Origin: Sporosarcina sp.
GTDB taxonomy: Bacteria; Bacillota; Bacilli; Bacillales_A; Planococcaceae
DNA: 54,909 nucleotides
Direction of reading: 5' to 3'
NCBI GenBank assembly: GCA_026169375.1
Contig: JAPFCR010000029.1
Span: 1-54,909 of the forward strand
Part shown: piece by piece, positions 1 to 7,763 of the stretch
Numbering within the stretch: position 1 is the stretch's first letter
How the letters are laid out: each line of letters opens with the position of its first letter
Made by a program: the position numbers and the translations under genes
Notes under the pieces: generated by a model
Database searches by the model: none
Seen by the model: the letters and a program-made list of their open reading frames with translations, nothing else
What the model was told of the DNA's origin: nothing

Positions 1-154
1 GGTAAATGTTCTTCGTGTTCTTGTTTCGGTCACAGTAGATTCTCCTCACTTCTTTTATTATATTCTACTAGACCTTAATTTTAATGTCTAACTAAGTGTA
101 ACCTATCCATGGATTGAAATCACAGCCGTTGCTCCTTCGTTTTCCTCACTTCTT
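1..154 (+). other. CRISPR leader side with a degenerate repeat
   Basis: This AT-rich stretch lies upstream of the array in the repeat's reading direction, where a type I-C leader is expected. Positions 109-120 match the last 12 bases of the repeat except for one G-to-A change, and exactly 34 bases (121-154, a normal spacer length) separate this from the first intact repeat. The preceding 20 bases (89-108) do not resemble the repeat. A 12-base motif, TCCTCACTTCTT, occurs at 43-54 and again at 143-154, directly against the first repeat. So the leader end may have been rearranged, or an old repeat has decayed. No cas gene is visible. Confidence 0.45.
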
Positions 155-453
155 GTCGCACTCTATATGGGTGCGTGGATTGAAATATGCGTTGCGCCGG
201 GCGTCCCTACTTCCGCGTGAACGTCGCACTCTATATGGGTGCGTGGATTGAAATCCCCTAATGATCGCGCCAACGATCGGGAAATGTAGTCGCACTCTAT
301 ATGGGTGCGTGGATTGAAATAGCTGAATAGTGAAAGAGATTGTATCAAGACCTGGTCGCACTCTATATGGGTGCGTGGATTGAAATCACACAGCGCTTGC
401 CATACTTCCTATTCCGTCAATGTCGCACTCTATATGGGTGCGTGGATTGAAAT
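155..453 (+). CRISPR. CRISPR array, five intact 32-bp repeats, type I-C-like
   Basis: Five identical 32-bp repeats start at 155, 223, 289, 355 and 422. Each begins GTCGCACTCTATATGG and ends GTGCGTGGATTGAAAT. The four spacers between them are 36, 34, 34 and 35 bp and are unrelated to each other. The repeat resembles known type I-C (Cas5d/Cas8c) repeats, which start GTCGCAC and end GTGGATTGAAA, so crRNAs would carry an ATTGAAAT-type 5' handle and transcription should run left to right. A terminator at 494-537 agrees with this direction. A decayed sixth unit may lie at 89-120. The cas operon, if present, is outside the window to the left. Confidence 0.95.
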
Positions 454-493
454 TTTATGGATGCGCAGATTGTCCTACTTTCACCGAAAAAAG

Positions 494-537
494 AGCAATC
501 TGAGAAAGTTTTCTTCCTTTCTCAGATTGCTTTTTTT
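494..537 (+). terminator. Terminator closing the CRISPR array
   Basis: Perfect 15-bp stem (494-508 with 517-531), 8-base loop and a run of T to 537. It lies 41 bp after the last repeat and should end pre-crRNA transcription. Confidence 0.85.
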
Positions 538-567
538 CGCTTGGAATCATTCGTCATGTCGTTTTTT

Positions 568-1050
568 TCAGGACATGATATCCCGATGGCCGCATGTCGA
601 ACAAAGCTGACTAGACGGAAAACATCTATCTATTTTGATGAGTTTACGTCCGTACCAATCGACCTTATATTGTAATTTAGTGACAAAGCTAGACCAGGAC
701 ACCTTTGAAATGCTTTTCGCAAGCTTATGATTACACGGCATTCCTTTTGTGTTCAAGTCTTCGATACAGATCATATCGTGGTTTAGACCAACAGGACGTT
801 GGTCATGCAAGCGTTGCCACACGATGTGGCGCTTTTAGCTTGCGTTCTTCTATTTCTCAACTTAGCTTGTTTAGAAAATTGGTACGTTGATTCATTACTT
901 TTTCATATAATTTTGCCACTATATACTTTTGTTTTTGATAGTTCTTCGCTTCAAAGAGATCGATACCTTTCTCTTTGGCAAGTCGCGCCCGTCTGGATAG
1001 CTTACGTTGTTCCCGTCTTAATATCTTTTCCATTTGATGCGAAAGATTTT
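568..1050 (-). pseudogene. tnpB (IS200/IS605 family) remnant, interrupted
   Basis: Minus-strand remains of a TnpB/OrfB RNA-guided nuclease. Read from about 1044 downward it gives a helical segment typical of the family (around LRREQRKLSRRARLAKEKG), then MNQRTNFLNKLS and a stop. About 75 bases later homology resumes with DMICIEDLNTKGM, which carries the RuvC glutamate motif, and ends with CSTCGHRD, the first half of the zinc ribbon, before a premature stop. The N-terminal half, the second CxxC and the last RuvC aspartate are missing. The break coincides with a two-hairpin repeat at 785-851, so that repeat looks like an insertion in the gene. Not functional. Confidence 0.8.
785..851 (-). repeat. 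Two-hairpin repeat copy R1, inside tnpB
   Basis: Minus strand: a GCCACA-TCG-TGTGGC hairpin followed by a GACCAAC-GTCCT-GTTGGTC hairpin, introduced by GAACGCAAGCTAA. Related copies lie at 32973-33075 and 52969-53045 and share the layout, with changes in the stems that mostly keep pairing. It interrupts the tnpB reading frame and lacks the CTTTTACGGACAGT tail of the other copies. Confidence 0.6.
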
Positions 1051-1200
1051 AAAGCGTACTTTCAAAATGTGAAATGAAAGATGGAATAGACCTAGCGAGA
1101 TGGATGGCGGTCTACTTTTTCATAATAAAGACATCAGCTGAATAATGGAATTCGCTTAGTGTTGTTGATATACTTAAAGTAATTGTAAGGAGGATTTTTG

Positions 1201-2142
1201 ATGAAGCAATATTTAGACCTTTGTAAGCATGTCCTTGAAAATGGGACGAAAAAAGGAGATCGTACAGGAACAGGTACGTATAGTGTATTTGGGTATCAAA
1301 TGCGCTTTGATCTACAAGAAGGCTTTCCTTTATTAACGACAAAACAAACAGCATTTCGCTTAATTACTTCAGAATTATTATGGTTTTTAAAAGGTGATAC
1401 GAATGTTCGTACACTGATTGAAGAGCGTAACCCGATTTGGGATGAATGGGCTTTCGAACAATGGGTGAATAGCGCAGAGTATGAAGGACCTGATATGACA
1501 GATTTTGGACGTCGTGCAGTAAGAGACCCTAAGTTTGCAGAAGTTTATCAAGTAGAGATGGATGCTTTTAAAAAACGTGTTCTAGAAGATCAAGACTTTG
1601 CGAATCAATATGCGAACCTTGGTCCAGTTTATGGAAAGCAGTGGCGTTCATGGCAAGCGACGAGTGAGCCAATTGACCAAATTAAAAATGTCATTCAAAG
1701 TATCAAAAATAATCCTGATTCACGTCGTCATATTGTGACTGCGTGGAATCCTGCGGAAGTGGAAGATATGGCTTTACCCCCATGTCACGCATTATTCCAG
1801 TTTTATGTAGCTGACGGAAAGCTTTCCTGTCAATTATACCAGCGTAGTGCTGATATATTTTTAGGTGTACCGTTTAATATTGCTTCATATGCTTTACTCG
1901 TTCATTTTATTGCCCGAGAATGTGATTTGGAAGTCGGAGAATTTATCCACACGTTAGGGGATGCGCATATTTACTCAAACCACGTGGAGCAAGTAAAAGA
2001 GCAACTGAGCCGTACGCCGAAATCATTACCGACATTAAAAATAGATGCGGAAGGAAAATCAATTTTTGATTTAGAAACGAAAGATATTTCTGTAGAAGGT
2101 TATGATCCACATCCAAGAATTAAAGCACCGATAGCAGTGTAA
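1201..2142 (+). CDS. thyA: Thymidylate synthase
   Basis: Converts dUMP to dTMP using 5,10-methylenetetrahydrofolate, the only de novo source of dTMP. The 313-residue product has the family's RTGTGT phosphate-binding arginine region near the N-terminus, the catalytic PPCH motif (Cys195), and the [18 protein letters not shown] block. At 313 residues it is of the longer class with an insert of about 50 residues near positions 85-140, unlike the ~264-residue E. coli enzyme. The start is the ATG at 1201, seven bases after an AAGGAGG site; a TTG directly before it is too close to that site. It is followed 14 bp later by dfrA, so dTMP synthesis and folate recycling are co-transcribed, as in Bacillus. 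Confidence 0.97.
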   Translation: MKQYLDLCKHVLENGTKKGDRTGTGTYSVFGYQMRFDLQEGFPLLTTKQTAFRLITSELLWFLKGDTNVRTLIEERNPIWDEWAFEQWVNSAEYEGPDMTDFGRRAVRDPKFAEVYQVEMDAFKKRVLEDQDFANQYANLGPVYGKQWRSWQATSEPIDQIKNVIQSIKNNPDSRRHIVTAWNPAEVEDMALPPCHALFQFYVADGKLSCQLYQRSADIFLGVPFNIASYALLVHFIARECDLEVGEFIHTLGDAHIYSNHVEQVKEQLSRTPKSLPTLKIDAEGKSIFDLETKDISVEGYDPHPRIKAPIAV

Positions 2143-2156
2143 AAGGAGAACAAATT

Positions 2157-2639
2157 ATGATTTCATTAATGGTTGCACATGATCCGAACCGTGTCATGGG
2201 TTTAAATAATGATCTTCCGTGGTATATCCCTGAAGATTTGAAGTATTTTAAAGAAACAACTATGGGAAAAGCTATGGTCATGGGACGAAAAACATATGAA
2301 TCGATTGGACGTCCTTTACCAGGTCGGTTAAGTATTGTCGTCACGCGAGACAGGTCTTATGAAGCTGTAGAAGGTGTCATCGTTGTGCATGATTTGCAAG
2401 AAGCGATTGTCCGAGCAAAAGACTATGCAGAAGAAGTGATGATTATAGGCGGGGCTGAAATTTTCGAGTTATCAATGGCTCTTGCGGATCGTTTGTATAT
2501 TACAGAAATTCATGAAGAATTTGATGGGGATACTTTCTTTCCAAGTTATCAAGAAGGTTGGGCGAAGACATCGGAAACAGCTGTAATGACATCTAAAACT
2601 GGAACAACGTTTACTTATTTAATTTATGATAAAATTTAA
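2157..2639 (+). CDS. dfrA: Dihydrofolate reductase
   Basis: Reduces dihydrofolate to tetrahydrofolate with NADPH, regenerating the cofactor oxidised by the upstream thymidylate synthase. The 160-residue length is typical of chromosomal DHFR. Visible motifs are NNDLPWYIPEDLKYFK with the substrate-binding acid at Asp27, the NADPH-binding GRKTYESIGRPLPGR (about 43-57) and a later MIIGGAEIF. The ATG has an AAGGAG site a few bases after the thyA stop. A bidirectional terminator follows. Nothing suggests a horizontally acquired trimethoprim-resistance form. Confidence 0.97.
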   Translation: MISLMVAHDPNRVMGLNNDLPWYIPEDLKYFKETTMGKAMVMGRKTYESIGRPLPGRLSIVVTRDRSYEAVEGVIVVHDLQEAIVRAKDYAEEVMIIGGAEIFELSMALADRLYITEIHEEFDGDTFFPSYQEGWAKTSETAVMTSKTGTTFTYLIYDKI

Positions 2640-2654
2640 GGGGAAGTTCATTAG

Positions 2655-2686
2655 AAAAAAAAGAGGGAAGAAACCTTCCCTCTTTT
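2655..2686. terminator. Bidirectional terminator between dfrA and hemolysin III gene
   Basis: Stem AAGAGGGAAG / CTTCCCTCTT (2661-2670 with 2675-2684), flanked by A-run and T-run on the two sides, so it can serve both converging genes. Confidence 0.85.
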
Positions 2687-2696
2687 ATTGTTCAAA

Positions 2697-3332
2697 TTAC
2701 GTATAGAGTAAAACACTTAAATACATACAAAGACTTCCAGCGATCACAAATAAATGCCAAATCGCATGATTGTATGGAATGCGGCGCCAAGCATAAAAAA
2801 TAGCGCCAACTGTATACAATAAACCGCCAGAGAGTAGCAGCAAGAATCCTTGCAACGTAATACTTTCAATGAGCGGTTTAACAGCGATAATAATCAGCCA
2901 TCCCATCAGGACATAAAAGATAAGTGAAACAAATTCATAACGATGGATAAAAAATACTTTAAATAAAATGCCTAATACGGCGAGTCCCCAAATAATCCCA
3001 AATAATGTCCATCCAAGTGCGCCTTGTAAAGAAATAAGCGCAAATGGTGTATATGTACCGGCGATTAGTACGTAAATGGCAGAATGATCGAGAATTGAAA
3101 ACAACTTTTTTAACTTGACAGGCATACTATGAAGCAAAGTGCTCATAAGAAAGAGTAGAAGCATGGAAACGCCAAAAATCGTGTAACTCACGATATGAAT
3201 AGCACTTCCTACTTGAACGCCTTTTAAAATAAGGAAAACGAGTGCAGGAATGGCGAGAATGAATCCAATCCCATGAGAAATCGCATTCCATACTTCTTCC
3301 TTCTTTGTTTTATAATCAAATGCAGTTGTCAT
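2697..3332 (-). CDS. Hemolysin III family membrane protein (YplQ/YqfA type)
   Basis: A 211-residue integral membrane protein of the hemolysin III / PAQR-like family. The N-terminus has the family's EEVWNAISHGIGF with its conserved histidine, followed by about seven hydrophobic helices. The conserved LLHS (near 67), LDHSAIYVLIAGTYTP (near 83-98) and the C-terminal IWHLFVIAG histidine motif suggest a metal site, as in PAQR proteins. B. subtilis has the homologue yplQ beside dfrA-thyB, the same context. Haemolytic activity should not be assumed from the name; the physiological role is unknown. The ATG has a good AGGAGG site. Confidence 0.9.
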   Translation of the reverse strand: MTTAFDYKTKKEEVWNAISHGIGFILAIPALVFLILKGVQVGSAIHIVSYTIFGVSMLLLFLMSTLLHSMPVKLKKLFSILDHSAIYVLIAGTYTPFALISLQGALGWTLFGIIWGLAVLGILFKVFFIHRYEFVSLIFYVLMGWLIIIAVKPLIESITLQGFLLLLSGGLLYTVGAIFYAWRRIPYNHAIWHLFVIAGSLCMYLSVLLYT

Positions 3333-3407
3333 ATAAACAACCTCCTTGTTATTTTATTATACAAGTATATTTGGTAAACGACTACTTTTTGAGAGAGGGA
3401 TATAATT

Positions 3408-4247
3408 TTGAAACCTATTTATATCGTAACAGATTCAACTACTGACATGAGTAAAGACCTTATAGAGCAATATGGTATCCACGTAGTACCTTTAAATATT
3501 CAAATTGACAATGAAACGTATGTAGACGGTGTAGATATTATGCCAGAGGAATTTTTAAGTTTAATGGCAAGTTCACAAGAATTGCCTAAAAGTTCACAGC
3601 CGGCAATAGGTGTATTTAAAGAATTATATGACGAACTTGGAAAGGACGGTGCTCAGATCATTTCAATCCATATGACGGGCGGTATGAGTGGGACTGCAAA
3701 ATCAGCGGAATCAGCGGCGAATATGTCCACATCTGATGTGACCGTCATTGACTCACAGTACATTTCTCACGCGCTGTCTTTCCAAGTTGTTGAAGCAGCT
3801 CAAATGGCACAAAAAGGGCATACAGTAAAAGAGATTGTCAATCGTATGAAAGAGATTCAAAAAGCGACAACACTTTATGTTGTTGTCGATAAAATGGATA
3901 ACTTAGTAAAAGGTGGACGTGTTGGAAAAGGTCGTGCCTTAATCGGTTCCTTATTAAATATTAAACCAATTGCGATGTTACAAGATGGTGTTTATACGCC
4001 AGTTGCGCAAGTAAGAAGTCATCGACAAGTTGTAAAACATTTGTTTAAAGCGTTTACGGAACAGACAGCAGGGAAAATAATAAAAAAAGTGGGCATTTCT
4101 CACGCCCATGGATTGGCGATGGCTGAGCCATTAAAAAAGCTAATTGAAGAAAGTGGCGTAAAAGACGTACCGCTTACGTTTACAGCACCAATTATAAGTA
4201 CACATACAGGCGAAGGTGCAATTGGCTTTATGTTTTATGCAGAGTAA
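3408..4247 (+). CDS. DegV family fatty-acid-binding protein
   Basis: A 279-residue DegV protein. The family binds one fatty acid and, as FakB, presents it to the FakA kinase for phospholipid synthesis. The start IYIVTDSTTDM is the usual N-terminal strand and loop; a GGMSGTAKSAE block (about 86-96) fits the carboxylate-binding loop; LVKGGRVGKG and the C-terminal GEGAIGFMFYAE are also characteristic. It begins with TTG at 3408 after a GAGAGAGG site; the next ATG would cut into the first conserved strand. It lies apart from any fakA-like kinase, so which fatty acid it carries is unknown. Confidence 0.9.
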   Translation: MKPIYIVTDSTTDMSKDLIEQYGIHVVPLNIQIDNETYVDGVDIMPEEFLSLMASSQELPKSSQPAIGVFKELYDELGKDGAQIISIHMTGGMSGTAKSAESAANMSTSDVTVIDSQYISHALSFQVVEAAQMAQKGHTVKEIVNRMKEIQKATTLYVVVDKMDNLVKGGRVGKGRALIGSLLNIKPIAMLQDGVYTPVAQVRSHRQVVKHLFKAFTEQTAGKIIKKVGISHAHGLAMAEPLKKLIEESGVKDVPLTFTAPIISTHTGEGAIGFMFYAE

Positions 4248-4314
4248 TTGATTTATGAATGATAAAATTAAAAGAAGCAATTCATTTTTACTGTGGAAAA
4301 GGGGAATTTGACAG

Positions 4315-5130
4315 ATGAAAAAACGTTACCTGTTAATTGTCTTCTTCTCACTTTTTTTAGTAAGTTGTGAACAATCTTTAATTCATAAAGTTGGTCCTGC
4401 TGAAACGAGAGCATATCCAGCTTTTACGGAATGGAAAATTCCAGGAACGTTTATTCCTAAGCCAATAGATGTTGTCGGATTAGGAGATTCATTAACTGAA
4501 GGAATTGGAGATGAACTTAAAAAAGGCGGGTATTTTGGTCGAGTGACAGAAGCGATGAATGATTGGGCCGGAGTTGAAGAAGTGCATGTAGAAAACATCG
4601 CCAAAAAAGGAAGGCGTAGTGATCAACTCATTAAACAACTTGAGAAGCCAGGCGTGCAAGAAGAATTAAAGAAAGCTGATATCATTTTATTTACAATAGG
4701 TGGAAATGATATCATGAAGGTTGTCAAACGTAATTTGTTTAAATTAAAAGTAGAACCATTTTATGATGAACTTAAACAGTTTGAAAATAGACTAGATGAA
4801 ATTTTTTCTATTTTACGGGGCTTAAATGGAGATGCTATTATTATTGTGGGTGGGTTATACAATCCATTTTCAATCATTTCAGCCGAGCCGACGGAACTTG
4901 AAGAAATTATGAATGATTGGAATGAAGCAATTGAAGTGCAAACGGTTCTAGACGATCGGGCGTGTTTTGTTCCTGTCAATGATCTGTTTTATTCGAATGA
5001 AAATATGGTTTACCATACGGATTTCTTTCATCCAAATGCGAAAGGGTATGTCCAAATGGCAGATCGTTATATAGAGAGAATTGATGAATGTGATTTATAC
5101 AAATTATCGGATGGCAATTTAGATATGTAA
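4315..5130 (+). CDS. SGNH/GDSL hydrolase lipoprotein (YpmR-like)
   Basis: A 271-residue membrane-anchored hydrolase. A signal peptide ends in the lipobox LVSC, so Cys18 would be lipid-modified outside the membrane. Block I is VVGLGDSLTEG with nucleophile Ser59, block III is TIGGNDIM, and block V is DFFHPNAKGY with the catalytic Asp-His pair near 240. B. subtilis YpmR has the same architecture and also precedes ypmS. The substrate is unknown; lipids or acylated wall components are possible. The gap to the next gene is 13 bp, indicating an operon with ypmS, msrA, msrB and yozE. Confidence 0.92.
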   Translation: MKKRYLLIVFFSLFLVSCEQSLIHKVGPAETRAYPAFTEWKIPGTFIPKPIDVVGLGDSLTEGIGDELKKGGYFGRVTEAMNDWAGVEEVHVENIAKKGRRSDQLIKQLEKPGVQEELKKADIILFTIGGNDIMKVVKRNLFKLKVEPFYDELKQFENRLDEIFSILRGLNGDAIIIVGGLYNPFSIISAEPTELEEIMNDWNEAIEVQTVLDDRACFVPVNDLFYSNENMVYHTDFFHPNAKGYVQMADRYIERIDECDLYKLSDGNLDM

Positions 5131-5143
5131 GGGAAGTGGACAA

Positions 5144-5719
5144 ATGAATCGTTGGAAAGTAAGTTTTTTCTTATTAGCAGGCGTCGTTATCGCTGCGATT
5201 GTATATTTGTTTATTTTAATTGGCGCCACTGCTGAGTCTGAACCCATCCCAAAGGCAAAAGAGTTTGCAGGTTTGAATAACAGTTTAACGGTGAGTGCTA
5301 CGAAAGATGATTTTGAAGGGATTGCGAATACATTTATTCACAAAGCGATGAAAGAAGAACCACTACCAGTCACAATGCAAGTGGAAGACGACATCGTTTT
5401 ATCATCTGAGCTTATTGTGTTTTCGTATAAATTACCAGTCACGATGCACTTTAATCCAATCGTTCAAGAAGATGGGAACTTACTGTTAAAGCAGTCGTCA
5501 CTAGAAGTAGGGCTTTTAAATCTCCCACCGTCAACAGTGTTAAAAGTGTTAAAGGATTCAGTAGATTTACCACCGTGGATGATTGTACGTCCAAAGGAAG
5601 AAGAGATTTTTATCGACTTAAGTGATTTACCAATTTCGGGTGATTTAAAAGTAAAAGCGAAGCAATTTAATTTAGAGAAAGATGAAATTCTTTTAGAAAT
5701 TATGATTCGAGAAGAATAA
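5144..5719 (+). CDS. YpmS family membrane-anchored protein
   Basis: A 191-residue protein with one N-terminal membrane helix (about 8-30) and an extracytoplasmic domain made mostly of predicted beta strands (for example EDDIVLSSELIVFSYKLPVTMHF). The position straight after a YpmR-like lipoprotein matches B. subtilis ypmR-ypmS. No catalytic motif is visible; YpmS proteins remain uncharacterised. The pair may work together at the outer face of the membrane, which is an inference from synteny only. Confidence 0.85.
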   Translation: MNRWKVSFFLLAGVVIAAIVYLFILIGATAESEPIPKAKEFAGLNNSLTVSATKDDFEGIANTFIHKAMKEEPLPVTMQVEDDIVLSSELIVFSYKLPVTMHFNPIVQEDGNLLLKQSSLEVGLLNLPPSTVLKVLKDSVDLPPWMIVRPKEEEIFIDLSDLPISGDLKVKAKQFNLEKDEILLEIMIREE

Positions 5720-5731
5720 GGAGGAATTTAA

Positions 5732-6262
5732 TTGGCACAGTCAATCGCAACATTCGCTGGAGGTTGTTTTTGGTGTATGGTAAAGCCTTTTGATCGTTAT
5801 GAAGGTGTTTTGAATGTCGTTTCCGGTTATACAGGTGGAGATATTGAAAATCCATCTTATGAACTCGTATGTACAAATACGACAGGACATCGTGAAGCCG
5901 TTCAAATTACGTTTGATGATGAAATTATTTCATATGAACAATTACTTGATGTTTTTTGGCGTCAAGTTGATCCGACTGATGCGGGGGGACAATTCTTTGA
6001 TCGTGGGGATTCGTATAAAACGGCTATTTATACACATTCTGAAGAACAAAGAGTTGCGGCAGAGAAGTCTAAAGAAGCATTGGAGAAAAGTGGTGTGTTT
6101 TCAGCACCTATTCAAACAGAAATTTTACCTGCGAAAACGTTTTACTTAGCAGAAGAAGGGCATCAAGATTACTATTTGAAAAACCCAACACATTATAACC
6201 GTTATGCGGTTGGGTCTGGCCGCGTTCAATTTATAAAAAATCATTGGGGTGATGATGTATGA
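5732..6262 (+). CDS. msrA: Peptide methionine-S-sulfoxide reductase A
   Basis: Reduces the S-epimer of methionine sulfoxide in oxidised proteins. The 176-residue product starts with [10 protein letters not shown], where Cys12 is the catalytic nucleophile of the GCFWC motif; VSGYTGG and [18 protein letters not shown] are further family blocks. There is no C-terminal cysteine, so Cys15 may act in recycling. It starts with TTG, seven bases after AAGGAGG, and its stop overlaps the msrB start by four bases, implying coupled translation. A second msrA lies at 29296-29826. Confidence 0.96.
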   Translation: MAQSIATFAGGCFWCMVKPFDRYEGVLNVVSGYTGGDIENPSYELVCTNTTGHREAVQITFDDEIISYEQLLDVFWRQVDPTDAGGQFFDRGDSYKTAIYTHSEEQRVAAEKSKEALEKSGVFSAPIQTEILPAKTFYLAEEGHQDYYLKNPTHYNRYAVGSGRVQFIKNHWGDDV

Positions 6263-6687
6263 AGAAAGATTTGCAAAACAAATTAACTGAAATGCAATAC
6301 CATGTGACACAAGAAGATGGTACAGAGCCTCCGTACCAAAATATTTATGATGCACATTTTGAAGAAGGAATTTATGTCGATATCGTATCCGGAGAACCAC
6401 TCTTTAGTTCAAAAGATAAGTACGATGCAAGTTGTGGATGGCCAAGTTTTACAAAACCAATTGAAAAACAAGAAGTGACAGAGCATTTAGATGAGTCATT
6501 TGGCATGCGTCGTGTCGAAGTAAGAAGTAAGACAGCTGATTCTCACTTAGGACATGTCTTTCCAGATGGTCCGGGTGAGAATGGGTTAAGGTATTGTATT
6601 AATTCGGCTGCTTTAAAATTCATTCCTGTTGAATCATTAGAAGAAGAAGGATATGGCGAATATAAAAAGCTATTTCAAGGTGAATAA
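6259..6687 (+). CDS. msrB: Peptide methionine-R-sulfoxide reductase B
   Basis: Reduces the R-epimer of methionine sulfoxide and so complements MsrA, whose stop codon it overlaps. The 142-residue protein has [20 protein letters not shown] and the catalytic LRYCINS (Cys113). The two CxxC zinc pairs of many MsrB proteins are absent (VSGEPLF and TADSHLGH stand in their places), as in B. subtilis MsrB, so this is a zinc-free form. Part of the ypmR-ypmS-msrA-msrB-yozE operon. Confidence 0.96.
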   Translation: MKKDLQNKLTEMQYHVTQEDGTEPPYQNIYDAHFEEGIYVDIVSGEPLFSSKDKYDASCGWPSFTKPIEKQEVTEHLDESFGMRRVEVRSKTADSHLGHVFPDGPGENGLRYCINSAALKFIPVESLEEEGYGEYKKLFQGE

Positions 6688-6689
6688 AA

Positions 6690-6917
6690 ATGAATAAATC
6701 ATTTTATCGATTCGCTTTATCATTTCGAGGTGGCGAAAAAAAAGATGAAAAAGCACAATTTGCAGAGGCAATGTTCAATGATTTAAGTTTCCCAAAGGAA
6801 GAAAAGGACTACGATTCTTTGTCGCGCTACGTAGAAGAACATGCAAATGATGATTTACGGTCAATTGTGTTTGATGATTTATATTTAATTTATACCGAAA
6901 GGATTTTAGAGCGATAA
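6690..6917 (+). CDS. YozE family protein
   Basis: A 75-residue, highly charged cytoplasmic protein resembling YozE: SFYRFALSFRGG at the start, then an acidic helical region ending in LYLIYTERILER. The family forms a small helical bundle of unknown function. It starts two bases after the msrB stop and is the last gene of the operon. In B. subtilis yozE is near deoD and ctpA, and here too deoD and a carboxy-terminal protease follow. Confidence 0.8.
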   Translation: MNKSFYRFALSFRGGEKKDEKAQFAEAMFNDLSFPKEEKDYDSLSRYVEEHANDDLRSIVFDDLYLIYTERILER

Positions 6918-6928
6918 AAGAATCTTTA

Positions 6929-6957
6929 TTGCAATAAAGTGAATAGGAATGTATGAT
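6929..6957 (+). promoter_or_regulatory. Sigma-A-type promoter of deoD
   Basis: TTGCAA (6929-6934), a 17-base spacer and TATGAT (6952-6957) lie 33 bases before the deoD start. This lets deoD be expressed separately from the upstream operon. Confidence 0.65.
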
Positions 6958-6989
6958 AATACAAGAAAAATGAAAGTGAGGAATTATAA

Positions 6990-7694
6990 ATGAGTATACA
7001 TATTAATGCGAAAAAAGGTGACATTGCAGATACAATTTTATTACCTGGAGATCCTTTACGTGCAAAATATATTGCAGAAACGTTTTTAGAAGATGTTACA
7101 CAATATAATGAAGTGCGTAATATGCTAGGGTATACAGGTACTTATAAAGGAGAGCGTATTTCTGTACAAGGAACAGGAATGGGGGTCCCGTCAATTTCGA
7201 TTTATATCAATGAATTAATGGAAGAGTATGATGTTCAGAAGTTAGTTCGCGTTGGTACATGCGGGGCGATTCAAAAAGACGTTAAGTTACGTGATGTAAT
7301 AATTGCGCAAGGTGCTACAACAAATTCTTCAATGAATCAAATTATTTTTGATAAAATCAATTATGCACCAATTGCAGACTTTGACTTGCTTTCAAAAGCT
7401 CATCAAACATGTGAAGAAAAAGGTTTGAATGTTAGAGTTGGAAACGTGTTCACGGAAGACTTGTTTTACAATGAGTTTTCGGACCATGAACAACTTGCCG
7501 AGTACGGTGTACTTGCTGTTGAGATGGAAACTTCAGCATTATATACATTGGCAGCGAAGTATGGCCGTCAAGCATTATCGATTTTAACGGTTAGTGATCA
7601 TATTTTAACAGGTGAAGTGACAACTGCGGAAGAACGTCAAGTGACATTTAACGATATGATTGAAGTTGCACTAGACGCAGCAATTCAAAAATAA
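6990..7694 (+). CDS. deoD: Purine nucleoside phosphorylase, DeoD type
   Basis: Splits purine nucleosides with phosphate into base and ribose 1-phosphate in purine salvage. The 234-residue length is normal for the hexameric bacterial form. Seen are the phosphate-binding [29 protein letters not shown] and the nucleoside-binding [14 protein letters not shown] and TVSDHI (catalytic Asp). Preceded by a GTGAGG site and its own promoter, followed by a terminator. Confidence 0.96.
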   Translation: MSIHINAKKGDIADTILLPGDPLRAKYIAETFLEDVTQYNEVRNMLGYTGTYKGERISVQGTGMGVPSISIYINELMEEYDVQKLVRVGTCGAIQKDVKLRDVIIAQGATTNSSMNQIIFDKINYAPIADFDLLSKAHQTCEEKGLNVRVGNVFTEDLFYNEFSDHEQLAEYGVLAVEMETSALYTLAAKYGRQALSILTVSDHILTGEVTTAEERQVTFNDMIEVALDAAIQK

Positions 7695-7698
7695 TAGA

Positions 7699-7730
7699 AA
7701 GGTCGTCTCATTCTATGTAGACGACCTTCT
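7699..7730 (+). terminator. Terminator of deoD
   Basis: Stem AAGGTCGTCT / AGACGACCTT (7699-7708 with 7719-7728), 10-base loop. The following tract TCTTCTT is only partly T-rich. Confidence 0.7.
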
Positions 7731-7763
7731 TCTTGATGAAAAAATACAAAAGGCGGGGATGAG

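Noticed and set aside
371..675. Plus-strand frames running through CRISPR repeats and the terminator
   Set aside because: They translate repeat and terminator DNA and have no start signals.
799..1077. Plus-strand frame opposite tnpB
   Set aside because: It is the antisense of recognisable tnpB sequence.
2697..3332. Hemolysin as a virulence factor
   Set aside because: The family name is historical; the gene is a conserved chromosomal neighbour of dfrA-thyA in Bacillus.
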